From the NCBI RefSeq assembly GCF_018866305.1, contig NZ_CP076456.1, positions 124,001 through 188,000 on the forward strand: DNA of 64,000 nt, given 5' to 3'. The position numbers and the translations under genes were made by a program. Origin of the DNA: Arthrobacter sunyaminii (GTDB lineage: Bacteria; Actinomycetota; Actinomycetes; Actinomycetales; Micrococcaceae). Below are positions 40,620 to 48,878 of this stretch, in pieces. Each line of letters opens with the position of its first letter. Within the stretch, counting starts at the first letter, position 1. The notes under the pieces are model-generated. The model was not told the DNA's origin. It worked only from the letters and a program-made list of their open reading frames with translations, and made no database searches.

Positions 40620-42824
40620 TTATGGGGACGGGACCAGTGCAACTTCGGCAGTTCCGGTCAGCGGACCCGTGCCGCCATCGCCTGCATCGGTGTAGGAAGC
40701 ACTGAATACGCCCGATAGGTTGTCGACTGCGGGATCATGTCCCTCAGGCACGGTGGTGGTGATGGATCCGGTGCAGCCCGTGGTGCTTGTCTGCGGGTGA
40801 CCGTGGCTGTCATGGCCCAGAATGTAGGTGATCTGGACACGTGAGCAGTCAACAGGCTGGTCATCCGTCACGCGGACTTCGTAGCTCACGGTGTCTCCGA
40901 ACTGGAAACTCTGGCCGGCAACGGGAGTCACGAACTCCACTACCGGGGCCTGGTTGCCTACTTCAATAAAGACCTCCGCGGAGGAGTATTTGCCCCTATG
41001 CTTGCCGCCTCGGTCGGTCACCTGAAGGTTAGCCGTGTACGTCCCGATTTCCTGATAGGTGTACGTGGGGTTGGGTTGCCGTGAGTCCACCACTCCGTCG
41101 GAGTTAAAGTCCCAGGCGTAGCGCAGCCTGTCGCCGTCGGCGTCGGTTGTACCTGCACTGGAGAACTGCACGGTCAGGGGTGCCATGCCCACTGTGGGAG
41201 TGCCGGCGGCCACCGCTACCGGAGTATGGTTCCCGCCCTGTCCGATGTAATCGATGCGGGAGAGCTGGGCATCCGGGTTCTCGCCAAAGTACCCATCACC
41301 GTATTCGAGTACGTAGAGCGCACCGTTGGGACCGAACTCCATGTCCATGGGGTTGTCCACGATGATCGAATCAACAACATTTTCAATGGAGGCGAGCTCT
41401 CCTCCGTAACTCATGGTCATGGCTTTGATGTAGTCACGGGTCCACTCGTACAGGAAGGATTTGCCGTCATAGTACTTTGGCCAGGCTACGGGCGCTTGTC
41501 CCTTGGTTGCCTTCTTGTCGAAGTTGTAGACCGGACCCGCCATCGGGGCGATTCCTCCGGTCTCGAGCTCCGGGAATTCATCCGATAGGTCGTAGGAGTA
41601 CCAAACCTCGGGCTGAGCCACCGGGGGCAGCTCGCGCAGGCCCGTGTTGTTGGGTGACTCATTGACGGGCGCCGCACAGTTGAAGGTCTCACCTGAGGTC
41701 CCGGTGGCGAAGTCATAGTCTACGTACGGCAGTTCGGCCGTGGCGCAGTAAGGCCATCCGTAGTTTGACGGCTCGGTGATGACTGCCCACTTGCCTGTCC
41801 CAGCCGGGCCCCTGAGCGGATCTGCGGTGCCCGCGTCGGGAGAGTAGTCCGCGATGAAGAGCTCGCCGGTCTTCCGGTTCAACTCAATGCGGAACGGGTT
41901 GCGGAGCCCCATCACGTAGATTTCAGGGCGGGTGAGGGGCGTCCCCGGCTTGAAGAGGTTACCTCGGGGAATGGTGTAGCCACCGTTTCTGGTGGGGGTT
42001 ATTCGAAGCACCTTTCCGCGAAGGTCGTTTGTGTTGGCGGAGGAGCGTTGTGCATCGAATACCGGATTGCTTTCGGGGCGTTCGTCGAGGGGGCTGTAGC
42101 CGCCGGAGGAGAAGGGATTGGTGTCGTCACCCGTGGACAGGTAAAGGTTCCCCTGGGCGTCGAAGACGATGTCTCCTCCGACGTGGCAGCAGCTTCCGCG
42201 GTCCACGGGTACCTGCAGCATCCGTTGTTCACTGTTCATATCGACAGTGCTTCCATCGAATTTGAACCGTGAGAGCTGCAGGTAACCCTTAAAGGGCTCA
42301 AAGTCTGCGGCTGTTCCAGTGGTCGGAGCATCGCCCTCGTTGACGTCGGGCGTAGCCGGGTCATCAACGGGCGTATCCAAGGGCGGAGAATAATACATGT
42401 AGACCCAGTTACTGCCCCTTTTGCCGAAGTTCGGATCAATAGCGATGCTTTGCAGGCCTTCTTCGTCGTGCTCGTAGACGTCGACGGTTGCCGCCAGGGT
42501 GTTCAGTCCGGTTTCCGCATCATTTAGCCATACCTCGCCCTGACGGGTCGTGTGCAGCACGTCGCTGTTGGGCAGCACGGCAAGGTCAACCGGTTCGCCC
42601 GGGTTGTCGTTCAGAGTTACCTTTTGGAAAGCCGAGTCCGGCGGAGCGGTTGCGGGGACACCGGGCTTCGGTCTCGCCTGCGCCGGCACTGCCGCAAGGG
42701 ATACGCCCATCAGCGCGGCCAGGGCTAGGGCTGTGCTGGCCCGCCGTATACGTTTTGCCGAGGTTTTGCTGGCATCCGCCTGATGCCCGGGTGATTGCGC
42801 CAACCCGCGTCTTGTGACTGTCAT
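40620..42824 (-). CDS. Secreted PQQ-type sugar dehydrogenase-like beta-propeller with PKD domain
   Basis: About 734 residues from ATG 42824 (ATGs at 42830 and 42845 are in frame). It has a basic N terminus and a hydrophobic signal sequence (STALALAALMGVSLAAVPAQA). Residues about 60-540 are a glucose/sorbosone-dehydrogenase-like six-bladed propeller with GEPVDLAVLPNSDVLHTTRQGEVWL, EEGLQSIAIDPNF, GDIVFDAQGNLYLSTGDDTNPF and ELFIADYSPDAGT. A PKD domain follows (GMAPLTVQFSSAGTTDADGD...YTYQEIGTYTANLQVTD), then a C-terminal beta domain (about 630-735). It is probably extracellular, oxidising or binding a sugar derivative. Whether PQQ is bound is unknown. Confidence 0.88.
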   Translation of the reverse strand: MTVTRRGLAQSPGHQADASKTSAKRIRRASTALALAALMGVSLAAVPAQARPKPGVPATAPPDSAFQKVTLNDNPGEPVDLAVLPNSDVLHTTRQGEVWLNDAETGLNTLAATVDVYEHDEEGLQSIAIDPNFGKRGSNWVYMYYSPPLDTPVDDPATPDVNEGDAPTTGTAADFEPFKGYLQLSRFKFDGSTVDMNSEQRMLQVPVDRGSCCHVGGDIVFDAQGNLYLSTGDDTNPFSSGGYSPLDERPESNPVFDAQRSSANTNDLRGKVLRITPTRNGGYTIPRGNLFKPGTPLTRPEIYVMGLRNPFRIELNRKTGELFIADYSPDAGTADPLRGPAGTGKWAVITEPSNYGWPYCATAELPYVDYDFATGTSGETFNCAAPVNESPNNTGLRELPPVAQPEVWYSYDLSDEFPELETGGIAPMAGPVYNFDKKATKGQAPVAWPKYYDGKSFLYEWTRDYIKAMTMSYGGELASIENVVDSIIVDNPMDMEFGPNGALYVLEYGDGYFGENPDAQLSRIDYIGQGGNHTPVAVAAGTPTVGMAPLTVQFSSAGTTDADGDRLRYAWDFNSDGVVDSRQPNPTYTYQEIGTYTANLQVTDRGGKHRGKYSSAEVFIEVGNQAPVVEFVTPVAGQSFQFGDTVSYEVRVTDDQPVDCSRVQITYILGHDSHGHPQTSTTGCTGSITTTVPEGHDPAVDNLSGVFSASYTDAGDGGTGPLTGTAEVALVPSP

Positions 42825-42965
42825 CGCCATCTCTCTTCTCGCCATTGAGGACCCGGACCAGCCGGAGTCAGGTCAGGTAGAACGCTAATGGAGGCTTTCT
42901 TGAAGCGCTAGTGGTTTGAAAAAACAAATTCTTTTCTTCTACAAAATTTCCCAATTCCTTGGAAA

Positions 42966-42990
42966 CGCAGGCGCAACACTGCCGCCTGCG
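42966..42990 (-). terminator. Hairpin downstream of the ebo-like operon
   Basis: CGCAGGCG / CGCCTGCG, an 8-bp perfect stem about 60 bases past the EboF-like stop on the minus strand, followed by TTTCC. The adjoining AT-rich stretch (about 42905-42960) is a likely promoter region for the propeller gene. Confidence 0.55.
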
Positions 42991-43048
42991 ATGTAACCCT
43001 TGGCCACACGTGCAGTTTGTTGCACAAAGAACATAAGTCAGTGTTCGG

Positions 43049-44449
43049 TCATTCAGGCAGCCCTTGAGTCTGGAGGACAAGGGATTTCACCGCTGCAGCA
43101 GGGATAGGTTTGCCCGAACGCATCAGTTCTTCGACAAAAGGCGGCAGCTGCTCTTCAGAGGAAATCACCAGTGGCGTGCTTTCCCGGAATGCGGGAAGCC
43201 GCCCGTGGGTCCCGCGTACATGGCGGGGGTCCAACGGCACGGTGCTCATGGCATAGCGCAGCCCCGCTTTTTTCTTGACCAGGTTCAGGCCCGCCTTGGC
43301 CTTGGCCAGTTTGTCTGCCGGGTTGAAGAAGAGTTCGCTCGGGTCATACCCCGGCTTCCTGTGGATATCCACACCGCGTGCATACTCGGGTGCATGGGCA
43401 TCGTCCAGCCAGAAATAGTAAGTGAACCAGGCGCCCGGCTCCGCAATGACGACGAGTTCACCGGAGCGCTGATGGTCCAGGCCGAACCTCGCCTGGGCGT
43501 TCCGGTCCATGACTTCATCGATCCCCCTGGTTCCCTTCAGAATGTCCGCTGTCCGTGCCACGTCGCCGGGGTCCGGAACGTAGACGTGTGCCACTTGGTG
43601 GTCGGCAACGGCAAAGGCACGGGATGCCCACGTATCCAGCTGCTCTTTCCCGTCCTGCACATAAACCTCCAGCAGGCCTTCCTTGCGCAGGACACGGTTG
43701 ATGTCTACGGGCAGATGCGCCTCTTCTATTCCGTACTCCGAGACAGCGATGACCGCGTACCCGCGTGATTCAGCTTCGTCCAGCAGGGGAGCCAGCGCGG
43801 CATCAAGTTCGGCGGCCGCCTTGACTGCTTGAGGATGGTTGGGCCCAAAACGCTGAAGGTCGTAATCGAGGTGCGGCAGATAGGCCATGAGGAGTTCCGG
43901 CGCCTGGGTTCGCATGACATGTCTGGTCGACTCGGCAATCCACTGTGTCGACGCAATGCCTGCGGTCGGCCCCCAATACTGGAACAGTGGGAATTTGCCG
44001 TACCGGGAAACCAATTCGTCGTGAAGCGCCGGGGGGCGAATGTATGCGTCAGGCGATTTCCGCCCGTCCGCGTGATAGATCGGGCGGGGAGTCACGGTCA
44101 CGTCCGTTGACATGCCCATGGCGTACCACCAGCAAATGTTTGCCGCGCGGTAATCAGGTTCCTTGCGGCGGGCACTTTCCCAGATCTTTTCTCCGGTGAC
44201 CAGTTTGTTGTGCTGGCGCCACAGGAATACCTCGCCAAGCTCACGGAAATACCAGCCGTTGCCAACAATCCCGTGCTCGGACGGCGGCAGGCCGGTGAGC
44301 ATAGTCGATTGAACTGTGCAGGTGACTGCAGGAAGGACTGTAGCCAGTTCGGAGGACCAGCCCGCAGCCGCGAGTTTGGATAAACGGGGCATATCCCGCA
44401 GTGACTGCTCAGTGAGTCCCACGATGTCGAGCAGCAGTACCGGTTTCAA
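43049..44449 (-). CDS. EboF-like alkaline phosphatase superfamily protein (nucleotide pyrophosphatase/phosphodiesterase fold)
   Basis: 466 residues, no signal peptide. The N terminus MKPVLLLDIVGL carries the metal-binding Asp. LPAVTCTVQSTMLTGLPPSEHGIVGNGWYF holds the nucleophilic Thr and the metal/substrate loop. MAYLPHLDYDLQRFGPNH gives further metal ligands (Asp/His), and AVIAVSEYGIEEAHLP corresponds to the SDHG-like motif but with Glu-Tyr-Gly in place of Asp-His-Gly. The same family encodes EboF in cyanobacterial and other ebo clusters. It is the last gene of the minus-strand operon, 40 bases after the EboE-like gene. Substrate unknown. Confidence 0.85.
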   Translation of the reverse strand: MKPVLLLDIVGLTEQSLRDMPRLSKLAAAGWSSELATVLPAVTCTVQSTMLTGLPPSEHGIVGNGWYFRELGEVFLWRQHNKLVTGEKIWESARRKEPDYRAANICWWYAMGMSTDVTVTPRPIYHADGRKSPDAYIRPPALHDELVSRYGKFPLFQYWGPTAGIASTQWIAESTRHVMRTQAPELLMAYLPHLDYDLQRFGPNHPQAVKAAAELDAALAPLLDEAESRGYAVIAVSEYGIEEAHLPVDINRVLRKEGLLEVYVQDGKEQLDTWASRAFAVADHQVAHVYVPDPGDVARTADILKGTRGIDEVMDRNAQARFGLDHQRSGELVVIAEPGAWFTYYFWLDDAHAPEYARGVDIHRKPGYDPSELFFNPADKLAKAKAGLNLVKKKAGLRYAMSTVPLDPRHVRGTHGRLPAFRESTPLVISSEEQLPPFVEELMRSGKPIPAAAVKSLVLQTQGLPE

Positions 44450-44489
44450 GGGTTCTCCTTAGTGTTTAGGTGAGTGCCGCGCGCTGGCA

Positions 44490-45614
44490 TCAGGACGGCG
44501 CCGGAGCCAGCAGATGGTTCTCCGCCCACGCGATTTCCCCTGCTATGCCTTCGACAAGATCAACTTGTTTCCCGGGCAGAACACTCCACGTGTAGGTTTC
44601 TATATCCAGATGCACTTGCTGCCCGTACGGCAGGCTGCTGACTTCATCCACAGTCGTTTCCAGCACCTTGGCGGTCGTCTCCAGCGGAAGCATCGGCACC
44701 ACGTGGAGGGGCATATGGAAATGAACCCTCCATGGACCTCTCCCCGGCAGTTCAGCCAGTGCCTGCGGCAGGTCATCTGCCATCAGGACGTTTCCGTCAC
44801 GTCCCAGCTCCCTGACCTGGTGCAGGTACCGCGGTTCCGCGAACGCTACAAGCGCGCTGCGGGCAGCCTCTTCTGAGGGTGCAGCCACGTGCAGTGCGGC
44901 GGAAGCCTGAACCTTTACGACGCGCAGGCCGGCTGCCCCGACGCCACGAACTGCCGCCACGGGGTCGGCAAAAGACACCGCCAGATGGCATGTGTCTATG
45001 CACAGGCCGATGTAATCGGAGTCGATGCCTCTGGGGATTCCCGCTGCCAGCCATGCTGTGACATCCGAAACCGTGTCGAGTACGCATCCCGGTTCCGGTT
45101 CCACCGCTATCCGGACTGTCTTTCCGGTGCGCTCCTTCAGCGTTCTCAGGCCTTCGGACAACTCCACGAACGCCGTGGTAGCGGACTCGTTGTCGTCGCC
45201 AGTCCAGGGATCACGCCAAGCTAGAGGCAGCGTGGAGATGGATCCCGGCATCCCTTCGGGAAGCAGGGCCGCAAGGACGTTTGCACACTCCAGGGTGTAC
45301 TGCAGTCGCTCCCGCTGTGCCCAGGTGGGCTGATAGACGTCTCTCTTCACTACCTCGTTGTGGAAGCCCCCGTAGGGAAAAGCGTTCAGGGTATGGATTT
45401 GCAGTCCCTGCTCGGAGAGCACCTCACGAAGCAATGTCACATCAGCGGCGCTTCCCGCCAGACGGCTGGCCAGCCCTGCCGGCAGCCACAGCCCGACGCC
45501 GAGAACGTCCAGCCCCGCCCTGCGGCGGATAGGACCGGCATATTCACGGAGCTGACGGATTACCCCATCAAGGTCCTCGGCCGGATGCACGTTGGTGCAG
45601 TAGGAAAGCTGCAT
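44490..45614 (-). CDS. eboE: EboE-like TIM-barrel protein (metabolite traffic protein EboE)
   Basis: 374 residues. The xylose-isomerase-like TIM barrel begins MQLSYCTNVHPAEDLDGVIRQL, then LDVLGVGLWLPAGLASRL, the characteristic TLNAFPYGGFHNEVVKRDVYQPTW and RIAVEPEPGCVLDT. Toward the end come SDYIGLCIDTCHLAVSF and MPLHVVPMLPLETT, all typical of EboE. In cyanobacteria the ebo genes are needed to deliver a scytonemin precursor to the periplasm; the enzymology of EboE is unsolved. Its start shares one base with the TatD gene stop (TGATG). Confidence 0.88.
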   Translation of the reverse strand: MQLSYCTNVHPAEDLDGVIRQLREYAGPIRRRAGLDVLGVGLWLPAGLASRLAGSAADVTLLREVLSEQGLQIHTLNAFPYGGFHNEVVKRDVYQPTWAQRERLQYTLECANVLAALLPEGMPGSISTLPLAWRDPWTGDDNESATTAFVELSEGLRTLKERTGKTVRIAVEPEPGCVLDTVSDVTAWLAAGIPRGIDSDYIGLCIDTCHLAVSFADPVAAVRGVGAAGLRVVKVQASAALHVAAPSEEAARSALVAFAEPRYLHQVRELGRDGNVLMADDLPQALAELPGRGPWRVHFHMPLHVVPMLPLETTAKVLETTVDEVSSLPYGQQVHLDIETYTWSVLPGKQVDLVEGIAGEIAWAENHLLAPAPS

Positions 45615-46492
45615 CAGGCGCGGACTCCCCGCAGGAGTGAGTTGCCTTCGAACGTCTCCCCGGCTCCCCCGAGTTCCGCTCCGTCAAAACCGGGGATCGG
45701 ATCGAGGATCAGCGCACCGCTTTGGCCGTAGAACTCGACCGGGTTTTGCCAAAGGACGCGGTCGACGTCGTCCTCCGAGAACCCGCCGGCGAGCATGGCT
45801 TTCGCTGTGCTCGCTGTCTTGAGCGGGTCGGATTTTCCCCAGTCCGCGGCAGAGTTAATCAACACCTTCTCGGTGCCGTACTCGTGGAGGATTGCGACCA
45901 GGCGTTCCTCATCCATCTTGGTGTCCGGATAGATGGAGAAACCCATCCAAGCTCCGGAGTCCTTCACCATGTGCACGTTGGTTTCATTAAGGTGGTCAAC
46001 AACGACCATCGAGGGATCAACCTTCGACTCGCGGACTAGGTCGAGTGTCCGCTGGGTGCCCCGGAGCTTCTCCCGATGCGGGGTGTGCACCAGCGCAGGG
46101 AGGGAGAACTCGCTGGCCAGCTCCAGCTGGCGGCTGAACGCCTCATCCTCGGCCGGAGTCATGGAATCAAAACCGATCTCTCCGACCGCAACGACCCCCT
46201 CTTTGGCCAGGTACCGGGGAATCTCCTCCAAGACCGGCACGCATCTGGGATCGTTGGCTTCCTTGGGATTCAGGGCGATCGTGGCGTGGTGCCGGATGCC
46301 GTACTGGGCGGCCCGGAACCGTTCCCAGCCCAGCAGGGAATCAAAGTAGTCGATGAAGGATCCGACGCTGGTTCTTGGCTGTCCCAACCAGAAGGCGGGC
46401 TCAACCAGTGCCCGTACTCCGCTGTCATACATAGCGGCGTAATCGTCGGTCGTGCGGCTTGTCATGTGGATATGCGGGTCAAAGATGCGCAT
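45614..46492 (-). CDS. eboB: EboB-like TatD-family metal-dependent hydrolase
   Basis: 292 residues. The amidohydrolase-like TIM barrel starts with the HxH metal motif MRIFDPHIHMTSRTTDDYAAMYDSGVRALVEPAFWLGQP. GVVAVGEIGFDSMTP supplies the bridging Glu, LPALVHTPHREK and VVDHLNETNVHM further His ligands, and VLINSAADWGKSDPLKTASTAKAMLAGG the final Asp. This TatD subgroup accompanies EboA/C/E/F. It is separated from the TIM-EboA fusion by two bases and overlaps the EboE-like gene. Confidence 0.88.
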   Translation of the reverse strand: MRIFDPHIHMTSRTTDDYAAMYDSGVRALVEPAFWLGQPRTSVGSFIDYFDSLLGWERFRAAQYGIRHHATIALNPKEANDPRCVPVLEEIPRYLAKEGVVAVGEIGFDSMTPAEDEAFSRQLELASEFSLPALVHTPHREKLRGTQRTLDLVRESKVDPSMVVVDHLNETNVHMVKDSGAWMGFSIYPDTKMDEERLVAILHEYGTEKVLINSAADWGKSDPLKTASTAKAMLAGGFSEDDVDRVLWQNPVEFYGQSGALILDPIPGFDGAELGGAGETFEGNSLLRGVRA

Positions 46493-46494
46493 GG

Positions 46495-48000
46495 CTAGGA
46501 CTCCTTACGGGAGATGGAGGGACTGGCGGCAAGGCCCAGCAGGAGACCGACGTCGTCCGGTACCGGGCGTCCCGCTGCTTGCCGTTCGGCGGCGAAATCG
46601 GTGGCCATGCGCGCCAGTTCGTCATCCGCCCGCTCATCGAGGTCGGTTACGGCGGCAATGCTGACGCCCATGAAGATGAGCTTTAGGACCGCGTGGCGCC
46701 AGTTGTGCTGGTCAAGGTAGGCGGCGGCGAAGGGGCCGACGGCGGCCGCGACCAGCCCGGTCTCGTTCGTTCGAAGTGCCTCGGCGGTCAGCCGCAGGCC
46801 CGCTGCGATGACGGGAACGGGCAGATCCGGCTCATAAACGGCCAATGACCCCAGCCCCCTCAAGACGCCGCGCCGTTCCGAGGAGTCTCCCCTGCTGTAC
46901 AGCGAAAGGAGAGCCTCGGCCAGATCTTCGGGAGGGCGGAACTCCCACAGGCGCCGAATGAGCTCGCCGCGGGCGTAGTCGCTGTTGCTGCCATGGAGGA
47001 CCGCCGTGGGATCGATGGCCGGCTGGAGAGGACTGCGGCCAACCCTTCGGCTGGCTGCGGCGAAAACTGCTGGCAACGCACCGGGATCTGCCGCGATTCG
47101 GGCCACGCTTTCCTGTAGCCATTCTTCCGCCGCTTTGCCTGCCTGGGCTTCCTGCCAGGCGGCCTGCAGGGCGGCCATGCTTCGGGTGGCCAAGCCTGGT
47201 GCATCAAAGGAGTGCCGGGGCAGCTCGACGGCGGCCACCCCTCGGTAATCCAGTTCTGCGAGCGTTGCCAGGGCAAGCGCGACGTTGACCTCCCCTTCAC
47301 CGAACGGAAGATGCTCATGGGCAACGGACCGCATGTCGTCGAGCTGGACGTTCGCCAAAAGTGCTCCGGCTTCCATCAGTGCACCGCGCACTCCGCCGGG
47401 CTCAACCACTACACAGTGTCCTATGTCCACGGTCAGCCTGAGTCCTTGCGGGTTGCCGAGGCGGGTTCGAAGCTCAAGGGCATCAGCGACGGTCTCCACC
47501 AGCATTCCGGGCTCCGGTTCAATGGCGAGCAGGACCCCTTTCTCGGCAGCATGCCCAAGTACGTCAGCAACCCGGGTTTCCAGCCGCTTCCAACCGGACT
47601 CTGGGCTGGTTTCGGGAGGCAGGATCCCCGAGAAGAAAGAGACACATTCGGCGTTCAGTACCGCGGCGATGTCTATTGCCCGGCGAAGGAAATCGACCCG
47701 GGTTGCGGCGTCTTCGTCGACAAGGGTTGGCCGATGTTTCTCCCGCCGGTTGAGCAGGAAACGCGTACCGGTCTCTATGACAATCCGAAGGTCCAGGTCC
47801 TCGAGGCGGCTGCGCAGGCACTTGAGCCGGGCTTCCAAGTCTGGGGCGAAAGGGTCCAGATGAGGATGGCCGAGAGTCAGGGCCACAGCTCCGTAACCGA
47901 GTTCGTACAGCATCTCCAGTACGTCCGGAAGCGGATGGTCTGTGAAACCATTGGTGCCATACCCGATGCTGAATGGTGGGGAAGATGGCGTGGTGGTCAT
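46495..48000 (-). CDS. Fusion of a sugar-phosphate-isomerase-like TIM barrel with an EboA-like domain
   Basis: 501 residues in two parts. Residues about 8-290 form a xylose-isomerase/IolE-like TIM barrel: IGYGTNGFTDHPLPDVLEMLYELGYGAVALTL, AIEPEPGMLVETVADAL, LRLTVDIGHCVVVEPGG, NVQLDDMRS and LPFGEGEVNVALAL. Residues about 340-500 are an alpha-helical EboA-like domain (RRLWEFRPPEDLAEALLSLY, then AAYLDQHNWRHAVLKLIFMGVSIAAVTDLDERADDELARMA). EboA is normally an independent small protein. The gene overlaps the prenyltransferase stop by four bases and is followed by the TatD gene after two. The fused barrel may be the sugar-handling partner of EboA. Confidence 0.85.
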   Translation of the reverse strand: MTTTPSSPPFSIGYGTNGFTDHPLPDVLEMLYELGYGAVALTLGHPHLDPFAPDLEARLKCLRSRLEDLDLRIVIETGTRFLLNRREKHRPTLVDEDAATRVDFLRRAIDIAAVLNAECVSFFSGILPPETSPESGWKRLETRVADVLGHAAEKGVLLAIEPEPGMLVETVADALELRTRLGNPQGLRLTVDIGHCVVVEPGGVRGALMEAGALLANVQLDDMRSVAHEHLPFGEGEVNVALALATLAELDYRGVAAVELPRHSFDAPGLATRSMAALQAAWQEAQAGKAAEEWLQESVARIAADPGALPAVFAAASRRVGRSPLQPAIDPTAVLHGSNSDYARGELIRRLWEFRPPEDLAEALLSLYSRGDSSERRGVLRGLGSLAVYEPDLPVPVIAAGLRLTAEALRTNETGLVAAAVGPFAAAYLDQHNWRHAVLKLIFMGVSIAAVTDLDERADDELARMATDFAAERQAAGRPVPDDVGLLLGLAASPSISRKES

Positions 48001-48878
48001 GACTCGCTCACTTTCCTGCCCCCGGGACGGGAACGGATGATCCTGCCCAAGACGTCCACCCCAATCAGCGCACCTGCACCCAGCAGGTGTCCGTGCCGTA
48101 CCGCGAGCGCTGCCTGAAGTGGAACCATCGCGCGGATGCCCGCCTTGGTCGCATTCAGGGCGTTAATTGCCGCAGGGTCCCGCGCCGCCCTGATTTGGGC
48201 AGGTCCACATCTCAGGGCATAGGCAGCCGTGGCTGTGAGAACGGCGAGCGTTTTGATCGGCGGTCCAGCGGATCCGGCCACGACTGATGCGGCCAGCAGC
48301 CCGGTCGCTGCTGCGACACCGGAGGCGGTGGCAGCGTCTGTTCCATCGACTTCACCACGGGAAAGGAAAGTCACGGCGACAGTATGGCCACCCATGATGC
48401 CCGCAGCCCCAAGTGCCGGCCTGACATGGCCTGCTCCCGCACCCATCAGGACGTCAAGGGCCCGGCAGGTGCCCATCGAGACGGCTCCAGCTAGCGCATG
48501 CTCCTTAGTCACCAGGTCATAAGTCCAAATCGACACCGCAAGCGGAATCCCCACAGCCAAGGAGCTCCAGCCGCCGGCCACAGCACACAGCCCCAGTCCG
48601 GCGGCTGTGAGGGCAGATGCGGCGGCCAGGGCACTCCGGGGGCTGACCCTTCCGGAAGGAATGGGCCGCTTTGGACGTTCGCTGGCATCGATGTCCCGGT
48701 CTGCGTAATCGTTGAGGGCCATTCCGCCGGCATAGAGGCACGCGCTCGCCACCGGCATCCACACGCGCCGTCCGGTGAGGGGCCGTCCAGCAGCAGCCCC
48801 GCCTGCCACGGAATCCCCCAGGACAGTAAGGACAGCGGGAGCCCTAACCAATTCCAGGTAATCGCCGAGCCTGGTCAC
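47997..48878 (-). CDS. eboC: EboC-like UbiA-family prenyltransferase (SCO3242-type)
   Basis: 293 residues with about eight membrane helices. The first Asp-rich motif is MALNDYADRDIDASERPKRPIPSGRVSP (N-D-x-x-D-x-x-x-D plus RP), typical for UbiA enzymes that transfer a prenyl chain using magnesium. The second motif region (SIWTYDLVTKEHALAGAVSMG) aligns with the D-x-x-K loop. It is an integral membrane enzyme. The acceptor could be the cyclised sugar or inositol product of the preceding gene. Both ends overlap neighbouring genes by four bases (ATGA). Confidence 0.9.
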   Translation of the reverse strand: MTRLGDYLELVRAPAVLTVLGDSVAGGAAAGRPLTGRRVWMPVASACLYAGGMALNDYADRDIDASERPKRPIPSGRVSPRSALAAASALTAAGLGLCAVAGGWSSLAVGIPLAVSIWTYDLVTKEHALAGAVSMGTCRALDVLMGAGAGHVRPALGAAGIMGGHTVAVTFLSRGEVDGTDAATASGVAAATGLLAASVVAGSAGPPIKTLAVLTATAAYALRCGPAQIRAARDPAAINALNATKAGIRAMVPLQAALAVRHGHLLGAGALIGVDVLGRIIRSRPGGRKVSES

